Shown: positions 6,303-13,680 of the stretch, piece after piece
Position numbering within the stretch: position 1 is the stretch's first letter
How the letters are laid out: each line of letters begins with the position of its first letter
NCBI GenBank assembly: GCA_946478715.1
Contig: CAMLDA010000001.1
Coordinates: forward strand, 1 to 15,936
Length of the DNA: 15,936 nucleotides
From: an uncultured Candidatus Saccharibacteria bacterium
GTDB lineage: Bacteria > Patescibacteria > Saccharimonadia > Saccharimonadales > UBA10212
Reading direction: 5' to 3'
The notes under the pieces: generated by a model
The model's input: the letters and a program-made list of their open reading frames with translations, nothing else
Database searches by the model: none
Told to the model about the DNA's origin: nothing
Program-made: the position numbers and the translations under genes

Positions 6303-6800
6303 ATGACCGAATTAGCGCTGGTAATCCATAATGTCCGCTCCGCCCATAATGTAGGCAGTCTGCTCCGGACGGCGGAGGGTCTTGGAGTGAACAAGGTGTA
6401 TATGACCGGAATTACCCCTTACCCTGCGGGCGGCGGCGACAAGCGCCTGCCCCATATAAGCCAAAAGGTGCACCGGCGGATAGCAAAGACATCGCTTGGC
6501 GCCGAGGAGTTAGCCGCCTGGGAACATAAAGAAAATATCTCAGAGCTGATAGACAATCTTAAGCGCAAAGGTTTCTTAATCGCCGCCCTGGAACAGGCGC
6601 CGGATGCCGTACCTCTGCAATCTTTCCGTACCGCCCGGAACCTGGCCCTTATAGTGGGTAATGAAGTAGAAGGGCTTGATAATACCGTGCAGGAGCTGGC
6701 GGATATAAAGATCCATATACCGATGGCCGGCTTAAAAGAATCGTACAACGTGGCGGCAGCCGGTGCGATGGCACTTTACCATCTGCGATTTAAGGTTTAG
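6303..6800 (+). CDS. SpoU/TrmH-family RNA 2'-O-ribose methyltransferase
   Basis: SAM-dependent methyltransferase of the SPOUT (alpha/beta knot) class that 2'-O-methylates tRNA or rRNA. 165 residues, so only the catalytic domain without an RNA-binding extension, as in TrmL-size proteins. Motif 1 is N10-V-R-S-A-H-N-V-G18...R22-T23-A24. Motif 2 is 'LIVGNEVEGL' (VGNEVEG at 118-124). Motif 3 is 'IPMAGLKESYNVAAAGAM' starting at residue 139, forming the knotted SAM site. The ATG at 6303 lies 6 bases after a TAAACT box, with no Shine-Dalgarno. The gene diverges from the pilus-type ATPase and is followed after 42 bases by the CAP-domain gene with its own promoter-like sequence. Which nucleotide is methylated cannot be told from sequence alone. 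Confidence 0.94.
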   Translation: MTELALVIHNVRSAHNVGSLLRTAEGLGVNKVYMTGITPYPAGGGDKRLPHISQKVHRRIAKTSLGAEELAAWEHKENISELIDNLKRKGFLIAALEQAPDAVPLQSFRTARNLALIVGNEVEGLDNTVQELADIKIHIPMAGLKESYNVAAAGAMALYHLRFKV

Positions 6801-6804
6801 CGCG

Positions 6805-6833
6805 TTGCTAAAGCGATACCTAAAGTTTAAAAT
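6805..6833 (+). promoter_or_regulatory. Putative sigma70-type promoter of the CAP-domain gene
   Basis: -35 TTGCTA (6805-6810), 17-base spacer, -10 TAAAAT (6828-6833), then 9 bases to the ATG at 6843. Nearly the same layout as the rplS promoter (TTGCTT-17-TAAACT). Predicted leader about 2-3 bases. Confidence 0.6.
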
Positions 6834-6842
6834 AAGTTTTAA

Positions 6843-7868
6843 ATGGCAAAAATAAAAAACCGGAATCCGGATATCCATAGGCATAAGCCAAGCAGCGTGC
6901 ATAGGCGCGCCTATGAAAAAGTCTACTGGCCTTATATCCCCATAGTCTTAATCATCGGCATGCTTCTTACGTTCGGAATGCAGAGCGGCAACCTGGTGAG
7001 TTATATGAAACATCCCGGCGGCCGTGTCCTGGCGTATGCCGACAGCATGACCATAGGCGATTTATTATCAGATACCAACGCCCAGCGTGTTGCAAACGGC
7101 CTGGCTCCGCTGAAGCTTAACGACAAACTTGATGCCGCGGCGCAGGCCAGCGCCGACGACATGGCCGCCCGCAATTATTGGAGCCACTACACTCCGGACG
7201 GCAATCCGCCCTGGGTATGGGTGACTAATCAAGGCTACTCCTATCAGAAACTGGGCCAGAACCTGGCGGCTGGTTTTTCGGATGAACAGGCGACGATTGA
7301 CGGCTGGATGGCCAGCCCACCGCATCGCGAGAATCTTCTCGACCCCGATTTTGACCAAGTGGGTTTTGGAGACGCCAACATAGCCGACTATACTTCCGCT
7401 GGCGGCGGCCCGATGACGGTAGTTGTGGCATTTTATGGCGAACCTAGAGTTTTGGCCGCGTCTACTGCCGCGCCGGCAGCATCAGCTCCGCAGAAGCCGG
7501 CGGCGCCCGCAAAAACCGCTTCGGCAACAGCCACCCCCGCCCCGGCGGCGGCTTCCAAACCGAAAACTGATACTAAGCGCCCGGCAACTACCACCACGCC
7601 ACTGGCTTCTTTGACCCCGGCGGTCAAGTCTTCCCGCCTGCAGCTGGCTATCGGGAATACCTTCTTTACCCGGCTGCTGACCATGGCTTCGGTGGTGGCC
7701 TCGGGAGCAATCATAATTTTATGGAGCCATCGCCATCTCCGGGCCATTCACCGGTTCTTACTGAAGGGCGAATCTTACGCCCTTAGCCACCCGCTGACCG
7801 ATATCGGCATGGTGATAATAGCCTGCCTGCTGTTCATCCTCAGCCAGACGGCGGGGATTATACAGTAG
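6843..7868 (+). CDS. Membrane-anchored CAP/SCP-domain protein (YkwD-like) with three predicted membrane segments
   Basis: 341 residues. A basic N-terminus is followed by a membrane segment at about 30-47, a CAP (CRISP/antigen 5/PR-1) domain at about 72-200, an Ala/Pro/Thr/Lys-rich linker at about 205-262, and two more hydrophobic segments at about 276-294 and 320-339. CAP marks: 'DTNAQRVANGLAPLKLNDKL', 'NYWSHYTPDG' (His115), 'LGQNLAAGF', and 'GWMASPPHRENLLDPDFDQVGFG' (His161). The Glu that bacterial CAP proteins often have in 'GEN(I/L)' is Gln139 here. The CAP domain should face outside, tethered at both ends. The role is unknown; CAP proteins bind lipids, metal or cell-wall components and a few are proteases. 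The 3' end lies 5 bases from the convergent dnaE stop, with a hairpin over both ends. Confidence 0.9.
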   Translation: MAKIKNRNPDIHRHKPSSVHRRAYEKVYWPYIPIVLIIGMLLTFGMQSGNLVSYMKHPGGRVLAYADSMTIGDLLSDTNAQRVANGLAPLKLNDKLDAAAQASADDMAARNYWSHYTPDGNPPWVWVTNQGYSYQKLGQNLAAGFSDEQATIDGWMASPPHRENLLDPDFDQVGFGDANIADYTSAGGGPMTVVVAFYGEPRVLAASTAAPAASAPQKPAAPAKTASATATPAPAAASKPKTDTKRPATTTTPLASLTPAVKSSRLQLAIGNTFFTRLLTMASVVASGAIIILWSHRHLRAIHRFLLKGESYALSHPLTDIGMVIIACLLFILSQTAGIIQ

Positions 7869-7885
7869 TCAGGCTACCTGACTAC
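7865..7885. terminator. Hairpin over the convergent ends of the CAP gene and dnaE (possible bidirectional terminator)
   Basis: Perfect 9-bp stem GTAGTCAGG / CCTGACTAC with loop CTA. The CAP stop (7866-7868) lies in one arm; the dnaE stop is the loop (7874-7876, minus strand). There is no T-run on either side, so termination is plausible but not classical. Confidence 0.5.
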
Positions 7886-10800
7886 GACATTCGTAGATCC
7901 GAACAGTGATGCCAGGTCACGTAAGCTTTCCTCGTGGATACTGACAGTCTGCGGCAATCGGATAATCTGCTTCTGGGTACTTTCCCCTGTAACTAAAACT
8001 ACTTCTGTATCCCCCCGGTAGCTGTCCAATTTTTCTTTAAGCGTCATGAGCAAAGGCTGGTTGCCGCTGTCTTCCAGACGGATATAGAGCCTTTGTTTTA
8101 TATCCTGCGAAAGTCCCGGAGGTTCGCCGCTTGAGCTGAAACCTTTGGCGTCGTCCTCGCTTATCAGCTTGGCTTCTTCAACGAGTATCTTAGGCTCATC
8201 GCTGCGGCTAAAGTCTACTTTTCCTTTGACCAGGATTATATTATCCCTCTGCCAAAGCTCCGGCGAAGCCGCATATATCTTTGGAAAAACGATGAGCTCC
8301 GCTTCGCCGGAAGAATCAGCCAGACGCGAAAAAGCCATCTTAGAGCCGTTCTTAGTTGTTATTTCCCTCATTTGCGATATGCTTCCGCCGACAGTGACCA
8401 ACCTTCCGTCAAGCGCCTTTGTTATACCCGCCAGCGGCTTGGCTAATGAGCTTAGAATCTTATCATAACTTTCCAGGGGATTATGGCTCAGGTAGAGTCC
8501 GAGTAGATCACGCTCCCAGGTGAGCTGTTCAGATAAAGGAAACTCATCCCCGCCTTCAAGCGTCAGGCTGGGCGCTACCTCGTGCCCGGAATCCTCGCCA
8601 AACAGCCCCACCTGCCCGCTCGCCGAATCCTTCTGCAGGCGCGAGCTTAAGGATAAGATGTTATCGATATTATTAACCAGGGTGCTCCTGTCGCCAAAAC
8701 TGTCAAAAGCTCCCGCTTTGATAAGGCTTTCCAGTGCCTTACGGTTGACGATATGGCAGTCTACATCCCGGCAGTACCGGCTGAGGTCGTCAAACTTGCC
8801 GCCCGCGGCCTCCCTGGCGCGCAGAATTTCTTCGGCCGCGCCGTGGCCGACATTTTTTATGGCGTCCAATCCGTAGCGGATCTTATTCTCGCCGGGCACC
8901 ACCCCGAACTCGTGGAAGGATTCGTTAATATCAGGCGGCAGGACGTTTATGCCCATATGTTTGCATTCCGTAATCTCGATAGCCAGCCGGTCGGTATTGT
9001 CGTAATCGCTGGTCATCAGCGCCGCCATGAAGGCGTCCGGATAGTGGGCCTTCAGGTAGGCTGTCTGGTAGGCGATCATGGCGTAACACGCCGAGTGGGC
9101 TTTGTTAAAGCAGTAGGCGGCGAAATCTTCCAGCTGCCCCCAGAATTTATCCATCAGCTTACGGTCGGCCCCAACAGTTTTGATCCCACCTTCAATGAAT
9201 TCGTTTTTCATTTTTTTCATGACTTCGGGAATCTTTTTTCCTATGGCTTTACGAAGGGTGTCAGCCTGCCCGCCGGTAAAGCCGCACATCTCCTTGCTGA
9301 TCTGCATCACCTGCTCCTGGGTGACGATTACCCCATAGGTACTTTCCAGGGCGGGCTTCATAGCGGGATGCAGGTACTCGATAGGCTTCAGGCCGTGCTT
9401 TCTGGCGATGAAATCGTCTATCCACTGCATGGGCCCCGGTCTGTAAAGGGCTACCATAGAAATAATGTCGTCAAAGACCGTTGGTTTAAGCTCTTTCAGA
9501 TAACGGCGCATGCCAGCCGATTCCAGCTGGAACACGCCTACTGTGTCGCCTTTTTGCAGCAGTTTGAAAGTTGGCTCGTCATCCATAGGAATCTGGCTGA
9601 TATCAATGTCCTCGCCATGGACTTTCTTTACTATCCGCAGGGCGTTCTTAATAATCGTCAGGTTGGAAAGGCCTAAGAAGTCCATTTTCAGCAGCCCGAG
9701 GTCTTCTATCGGCCACATCGAATACTGGGTGGCGATAACCCCTTTCTGGGCCATTTCCAAAGGCGTGAACTTTACGATTTCATCGGGAGCGATAACGACG
9801 CCGGCGGCATGGACGCCGTGGCTTCTGATGGTGCCTTCAAGCTTTGTGGCCAGATCAAAAACCCTGGCCGACTGCTGGCTGTTTGAGTTTTCGTTTTTAA
9901 GCTCGGGGATTTCTTTAAGCGATTTCGCCAGCGGAATATGCCGGCCCTGGACGGGAGGCGGTATCATCTTTGCCAGCCGGTCCGCTTCGGAGTAAGGAAC
10001 CTGGAGCACCCTGGCCACGTCCCGTACTGAGTTACGGGCTGCCATCCTGCCGAAAGTGACTATATTGGCTACTCTGTCCCGGCCATACTTTTCGATGCAA
10101 TAATTAATAACCTCGTCCCGCCGGGAATCCTGGATATCGATATCCATATCAGGCATGCTGATGCGGTCCGGGTTTAAAAACCGCTCAAACAGCAAATCGT
10201 ATTCAAGCGGGTCGAGTTCGGTAATCCTAAGCGCATACGCCAGTATTGAACCGGCGGCGCTGCCCCGTCCCGGGCCAAAAACTATCCCGTGGTCTTTACC
10301 CCAGTTGATGAAATCCTGCACGATCAGGAAATATCCGTTAAAACCCATGCTGTTTACTACGTCGAGTTCATATTTTGCCCGGGTGATGATATCTTCTTTA
10401 AGCAGCGACTGAGCCTTGGCCGGCGTAAGGCTTTCGATTTTTTCCCGCGGGATACCGGCGTAGCGCCAGGCAAGGCCGCGCCAGACCATGGCTTCAAGCG
10501 TCGATTTTTCGGTCTGTCCTTTAGGCACCGGGAAGCTGGGGATCAAGATGTTGCCGAGTTCTATGGTGAGCTCGCACCGGTCAGCGACTTTCTTCGTGTT
10601 GGTTATCAGCTGCGGATGGCTTTCCCCCCACCTGGCGATTATATCTTTAGGGTCAGCCACATGCAGTTCGAATTCTTTTAATGAGAACCTTTGCTCGTCG
10701 GAAAGGAAAGAACCCGTCTGTACGCATAGCAGGATCTCGTGGGCCTCCTGGTCTTCGTGCATCAGGTAGTGGGCGTCACAGGTAACGACGGCCGGCACAT

Positions 10801-11437
10801 CCAGCTCCTCAGACAGCTTTAGCAGCTGCTCATTCACCTTATTCTGTTCTTCCCAAGCGGTCGGATGCTTCGGATGGCCATGGTCCATAAGCTCTATGTA
10901 ATACCTGTCGCCGAATACGCTTTTGTACCACTCCGCAACGTCCATAGCCTGCTGGTACTGGTCTTGCCGTAAAGCATCGCTGACTTCGCCGCCCATACAG
11001 CCGCTCAGCACTATAAGGCCTTCTTTGTATTGTTCCAGCAGCTGGCGGTCTATCCTGGGACGGTAGTAGAACCCGTCAAGGTTAGCGATGCTCGATAAGC
11101 GCATGAGGTTTTGGTAGCCCTGGTTATTCATGGCGATAAGGGTCAGGTGATAGTATTGGCGGTCTTTCGCGGGATCCTTATCCGTATGCGACCTGGGCGC
11201 TATATAAGCTTCCATGCCTATGAGCGGCTTGATACCGGAGTCGCCCGCGGCTTTATAGAACTCGACTACACCGCTCATGGTGCCGTGGTCGGTGATGGCT
11301 ACCGCGTCCATTCCAAGTTTTTTGACTCGCGACATCAGGTCCGGGACTTTTGTAAGGCCGTCAAGCAGAGAATACTGCGTGTGGTTATGCAGGTGCACAT
11401 AATCACTGCTTTTAAGCTTTACCCCCGGGCTTTTCAT
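7874..11437 (-). CDS. dnaE: DNA polymerase III subunit alpha
   Basis: Replicative polymerase, 1187 residues, the usual DnaE size. The N-terminal PHP domain starts with 'YVHLHNHTQYSLLDG'. Residues matching the nine PHP metal ligands of mycobacterial DnaE1 all appear present: H17, H19, D26, H51, E76, H97, C147, D221, H223. The polymerase core has 'GPGRGSAAGS', the catalytic aspartates D430/D432 in 'PDMDIDI' and D586 in 'LLKMDFLGL'. Further on are a helix-hairpin-helix region near 'LESLIKAGAFDSFG', a beta-clamp motif QVGLF at 942-946, and an OB-fold at about 1020-1115 ('RLVTVGGSISQMREITTKNG'). The start at 11437 lies 7 bases after TATAAT, with no Shine-Dalgarno. The gene appears monocistronic, between a terminator upstream and the convergent CAP gene. 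Confidence 0.98.
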   Translation of the reverse strand: MKSPGVKLKSSDYVHLHNHTQYSLLDGLTKVPDLMSRVKKLGMDAVAITDHGTMSGVVEFYKAAGDSGIKPLIGMEAYIAPRSHTDKDPAKDRQYYHLTLIAMNNQGYQNLMRLSSIANLDGFYYRPRIDRQLLEQYKEGLIVLSGCMGGEVSDALRQDQYQQAMDVAEWYKSVFGDRYYIELMDHGHPKHPTAWEEQNKVNEQLLKLSEELDVPAVVTCDAHYLMHEDQEAHEILLCVQTGSFLSDEQRFSLKEFELHVADPKDIIARWGESHPQLITNTKKVADRCELTIELGNILIPSFPVPKGQTEKSTLEAMVWRGLAWRYAGIPREKIESLTPAKAQSLLKEDIITRAKYELDVVNSMGFNGYFLIVQDFINWGKDHGIVFGPGRGSAAGSILAYALRITELDPLEYDLLFERFLNPDRISMPDMDIDIQDSRRDEVINYCIEKYGRDRVANIVTFGRMAARNSVRDVARVLQVPYSEADRLAKMIPPPVQGRHIPLAKSLKEIPELKNENSNSQQSARVFDLATKLEGTIRSHGVHAAGVVIAPDEIVKFTPLEMAQKGVIATQYSMWPIEDLGLLKMDFLGLSNLTIIKNALRIVKKVHGEDIDISQIPMDDEPTFKLLQKGDTVGVFQLESAGMRRYLKELKPTVFDDIISMVALYRPGPMQWIDDFIARKHGLKPIEYLHPAMKPALESTYGVIVTQEQVMQISKEMCGFTGGQADTLRKAIGKKIPEVMKKMKNEFIEGGIKTVGADRKLMDKFWGQLEDFAAYCFNKAHSACYAMIAYQTAYLKAHYPDAFMAALMTSDYDNTDRLAIEITECKHMGINVLPPDINESFHEFGVVPGENKIRYGLDAIKNVGHGAAEEILRAREAAGGKFDDLSRYCRDVDCHIVNRKALESLIKAGAFDSFGDRSTLVNNIDNILSLSSRLQKDSASGQVGLFGEDSGHEVAPSLTLEGGDEFPLSEQLTWERDLLGLYLSHNPLESYDKILSSLAKPLAGITKALDGRLVTVGGSISQMREITTKNGSKMAFSRLADSSGEAELIVFPKIYAASPELWQRDNIILVKGKVDFSRSDEPKILVEEAKLISEDDAKGFSSSGEPPGLSQDIKQRLYIRLEDSGNQPLLMTLKEKLDSYRGDTEVVLVTGESTQKQIIRLPQTVSIHEESLRDLASLFGSTNVVVR

Positions 11438-11444
11438 TAGCTTT

Positions 11445-11450
11445 ATTATA
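11445..11450 (-). promoter_or_regulatory. Putative -10 box (TATAAT) for dnaE
   Basis: Consensus TATAAT in the context GCTATAAT, ending 7 bases before the dnaE ATG and starting 6 bases after the upstream terminator stem. No -35 consensus: the expected position falls in the terminator loop and stem. Predicted mRNA is leaderless. Confidence 0.65.
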
Positions 11451-11456
11451 GCTTAA

Positions 11457-11481
11457 AGAACCGGCCAAAACGGCCGGTTCT
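11457..11481 (-). terminator. Terminator of the small membrane protein/YtxH-like operon
   Basis: Perfect 10-bp stem AGAACCGGCC / GGCCGGTTCT with a 5-base loop, lying 22 bases after the YtxH-like stop. In minus-strand direction the stem ends in TTCT and runs into TTAAG, giving a short interrupted U-tract. Confidence 0.75.
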
Positions 11482-11503
11482 ATGTAGTAAAATTAGCTGT
11501 TTA

Positions 11504-11923
11504 TCAGCTCTTTAAGTACTTACTAAGGTTCTTTATCGCCTGGCGGGCCTGTTTGACAGCCTTGTTCAAATCGGGGTCGCTGGCCTCGCCGGCTTTAGCG
11601 GCCTTTAGCACCTGGGCTGATTTGTTCTGGGCATCCTTAGCCTTCACCACGGCTTCATTGAATTCCGCGCGGGCGGTTGAGCTTAGCGCGACAGTTTTGA
11701 CTTTGGTCGTTTTGATAAGTTCCTTCAGCTCAGTGTTCAGGTTCTGGAGCTGGTCTTCGGTATCATCCTTTATGCTGCCGGCGGTCTCAGCTATTTCTTT
11801 TCGGGTCTGTTTGCCGCTTTTGGGAGCAGTCAGGAGCCCCGCCAGGTAACCGGCCACGCCGGCGATTGCCGAACCTAAAGCGACCTTTGTAGCTACGTTT
11901 TCTTCTTTCTTTCTTATTGCCAT
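11504..11923 (-). CDS. YtxH-like small protein with N-terminal glycine-rich hydrophobic segment
   Basis: 139 residues. The N-terminal region 'VALGSAIAGVAGYLAGLLTAPKSGKQTRKEI' (around residues 14-44, written in parts in families of this type) is the YtxH signature: a Gly/Ala hydrophobic helix ending in APKSG and a basic patch. The rest is predicted helical and charged. YtxH proteins are small, poorly understood, stress-associated membrane proteins. Two ATGs overlap the upstream gene's TGA. AAGGAG lies 2 bases before the first (11926) but 5 before the second (11923), so I chose the second; this Shine-Dalgarno sits inside the last codons of the upstream gene. Coupled translation with that gene is likely. 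A terminator follows. Function is unknown. Confidence 0.85.
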   Translation of the reverse strand: MAIRKKEENVATKVALGSAIAGVAGYLAGLLTAPKSGKQTRKEIAETAGSIKDDTEDQLQNLNTELKELIKTTKVKTVALSSTARAEFNEAVVKAKDAQNKSAQVLKAAKAGEASDPDLNKAVKQARQAIKNLSKYLKS

Positions 11924-12186
11924 CATTTCTCCTTCCTGTTACGGGCCTTGTTGGTCTGGTTGATTATATTTCCAATGATCCTAAGGACTGCCAAAGGCGA
12001 CGCCGTCCGCTCGAACGCGGCCGCCGCGGCCTCCATGGAATCGGCGACGTTTTCGGCCCGGTCGGTAATCCGCCGCACGGTCTTAAGGATTTTGACCACG
12101 TAGATTATCGCGGCGATCAAAACCAGCAGAAAAACCGCTAAAACGGCGCTCACGATTATAAGAAGTATTTGTGAAGCTGTATCCAT
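11923..12186 (-). CDS. Small single-pass membrane protein, function unknown
   Basis: 87 residues. One strong hydrophobic helix at about residues 6-32 ('ILLIIVSAVLAVFLLVLIAA' and following), then a charged, Ala-rich helical region with a basic end (KARNRKEK). The topology is probably N-out, C-in, since basic residues follow the helix. It resembles DUF948-type small membrane proteins that often accompany YtxH, but I cannot assign it to a family with confidence. The TGA stop shares its A with the ATG of the YtxH-like gene, so the two are co-transcribed and coupled. The start at 12186 lies 7 bases after TATACT. Confidence 0.8.
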   Translation of the reverse strand: MDTASQILLIIVSAVLAVFLLVLIAAIIYVVKILKTVRRITDRAENVADSMEAAAAAFERTASPLAVLRIIGNIINQTNKARNRKEK

Positions 12187-12193
12187 TCCTGCA

Positions 12194-12223
12194 AGTATAA
12201 GCCTACAATAGTCCGGCAGGCAA
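12194..12223 (-). promoter_or_regulatory. Putative promoter of the small membrane protein/YtxH-like operon
   Basis: -35 TTGCCT (12223-12218), 18-base spacer, -10 TATACT (12199-12194), 7 bases to the ATG at 12186. The spacer ends in TTGTAGGCT, a 9-base string also found just before the rnhB -10 box. GCAGGA abuts the ATG, too close to serve as a normal Shine-Dalgarno. Confidence 0.5.
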
Positions 12224-12237
12224 ATATGTTATCTATA

Positions 12238-13680
12238 TTACAAACCAAGCTGTTTCTTAATCAGCTGCTGGGCCAGTTGGGGGTTGGCTTTGCCCTGGCT
12301 TTTCGCCATCACCTGGCCTATCAGGAAGCCGATAGCCTTCATCTCGCCGTTCTTTAGGTCTTGGGCGGCCTGCGGGTTCTGCTGTAAGACTTCAGATACG
12401 ATTTTCTCTATCTCGCCTTCATCTGAAACCTGCAGCAGATTTTTTTCTTCGGCGATTTCATTCGGTTCGCGGTCCGATTTAAGCATTTCGTTAAATACTT
12501 CCTGGGCCGCGTTCGAGTTAAGCTGCCCGTTTTCGGCCATATTAGAAAGCAGCGTAACCTTCCTCGGTTCGATAATAACTTTATCGCCGCCCCCCTCATC
12601 AAGAGACGCCGTCTGCAACCAGAATACCAACCGCCTTGCTCCTGGCTCATCCCCCTCGCTAATCTGGTTCAAAACAGCTTGGCATACCGACTGGTTATCT
12701 AAGATGTCCTCTGTGACTTTTGGAGAAATACTTAACTTGTTAAGTATTTCTCTGATTTGCGGCGGCAACACCGGCATCGTAGTCTTAGCTTTATTTATGA
12801 ATTCATCATCAAGCTCAATCGGCGGGATGTCGGGTTCCGGCATATAGCGGTAGTCGTGGGCTTCTTCCTTGCCCCGCTGGCTGGTAGTCTTCTGCTTGGC
12901 TTCATCCCAGCCGCGTGTTTCCTGAAAGATCTCTCCGCCTTTTTCCAGCAGCTCAACCTGCCGGTTAATCTCATAACGAACGGCGTTTTCCACGCTGCGG
13001 AAACTGTTGAGGTTCTTGATTTCGGCGCGGTTGCCAAGCTTGCCTTCTTCTTTGCTGACGCTTACGTTGATGTCAAAGCGCATGTTACCGTGGTATAGGT
13101 CGACATCGCTGACTCCGGCGTACTTCATAAGCAGATAAAGCTCGCGGGCATAGGCTTTAGCTTGTGCCGCGCTGTGTATCTGCGGCTCGCTGACGATCTC
13201 CAGCAGCGGCGTGCCGGCCCGGTTCAGGTCTACTAGTGAGTAATCTGCGCCGGCCGGATGGACATTCTTTCCGGCATCCTCTTCCAGGTGCACGCGGGTT
13301 ATTTCTACGCGGCAAGCTTGGCCATCGGCCGTAAATTCCACATAACCGCCTTTTATAATCGGGTCTTCGTACTGGGTTATCTGGTAGCCTTTGGGCAGGT
13401 CGGGATAAAAATAGTGCTTGCGGTCGAATTTGCTGAACTTCTGAGGCGCCGTGTTAAGAGCGAATGCGGCCCGGGCCGCCAGTTCTAATGCGGCCTGGTT
13501 CAGTGCCGGCATAGCGCCGGGCATACCGACATCGATATGGCTGATAAGAGTATTAGGTGGCGCTTGGCGCGCATCGTTGCCAACCGCCGAAAAAAGTTTG
13601 GTTTCGGTCTTTAGCTGCACATGGCACTCAACGCCGATAGTAGGTTTATATAGCTTTAACACTTGGTCAGACAGCGCCAT
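12238..13680 (-). CDS. gatB: Asp-tRNA(Asn)/Glu-tRNA(Gln) amidotransferase subunit B
   Basis: tRNA-binding and kinase-like subunit of GatCAB, which converts Glu-tRNA(Gln) (and often Asp-tRNA(Asn)) to the amide form. 480 residues, normal length. Seen: 'IGVECHVQLKTETKLFS', 'FDRKHYFYPDLPKGYQITQ', 'HLEEDAGKN', 'SLVDLNRAGTPLLEIVSEP', 'AEIKNLNSFRSVENA', 'HDYRYMPEPDIPP', and a C-terminal YqeY-like tail ending 'NPQLAQQLIKKQLGL'. In the usual 'G-x-(L/M)-R-C-D' motif the Cys is Phe202 (GNMRFD, 198-203). Residues 312-318 (ILNKLSI) are encoded by the palindromic repeat shared with rnhB. It is last in the gat operon, its ATG overlapping the upstream stop by one base (TGATG). No clear terminator follows. 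Confidence 0.98.
   Translation of the reverse strand: MALSDQVLKLYKPTIGVECHVQLKTETKLFSAVGNDARQAPPNTLISHIDVGMPGAMPALNQAALELAARAAFALNTAPQKFSKFDRKHYFYPDLPKGYQITQYEDPIIKGGYVEFTADGQACRVEITRVHLEEDAGKNVHPAGADYSLVDLNRAGTPLLEIVSEPQIHSAAQAKAYARELYLLMKYAGVSDVDLYHGNMRFDINVSVSKEEGKLGNRAEIKNLNSFRSVENAVRYEINRQVELLEKGGEIFQETRGWDEAKQKTTSQRGKEEAHDYRYMPEPDIPPIELDDEFINKAKTTMPVLPPQIREILNKLSISPKVTEDILDNQSVCQAVLNQISEGDEPGARRLVFWLQTASLDEGGGDKVIIEPRKVTLLSNMAENGQLNSNAAQEVFNEMLKSDREPNEIAEEKNLLQVSDEGEIEKIVSEVLQQNPQAAQDLKNGEMKAIGFLIGQVMAKSQGKANPQLAQQLIKKQLGL
12723..12752. repeat. Intragenic palindromic repeat, copy 2 (inside gatB)
   Basis: Perfect inverted repeat with 14-base arms (12723-12736, GAGAAATACTTAAC; 12739-12752, GTTAAGTATTTCTC) and a 2-base centre TT. 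Positions 12724-12747 are the exact reverse complement of 3795-3818 in rnhB. It encodes gatB residues Ile312-Ile318 and flanks. Confidence 0.88.

Noticed and set aside
6900..6915. Perfect 16-base palindrome CATAGGCGCGCCTATG near the start of the CAP gene.
   Set aside because: A 16-base perfect palindrome is expected about once in several windows of this size by chance; it has no second copy and no link to a regulatory position.
7440..7630. GC-rich stretch in the CAP gene that looks repeat-like.
   Set aside because: It encodes an Ala/Pro/Thr linker; the similarity is codon redundancy, with no regular repeat unit.
8753..9676. 307-codon open frame on the plus strand opposite dnaE.
   Set aside because: It lies entirely within a certain dnaE gene, has no recognisable motif, no promoter or Shine-Dalgarno, and its composition mirrors the dnaE codons.
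11513..11522. Palindrome TAAGTACTTA at the end of the YtxH-like gene, superficially like the rnhB/gatB repeat.
   Set aside because: Ten bases only, different centre and arm order; not a copy of the repeat.
12187..12237. Possible terminator between gatB and the small membrane protein gene (CCTGC and GCAGG arms).
   Set aside because: Only 5 bp, a long loop and no T-run; the sequence is better explained as the downstream promoter.
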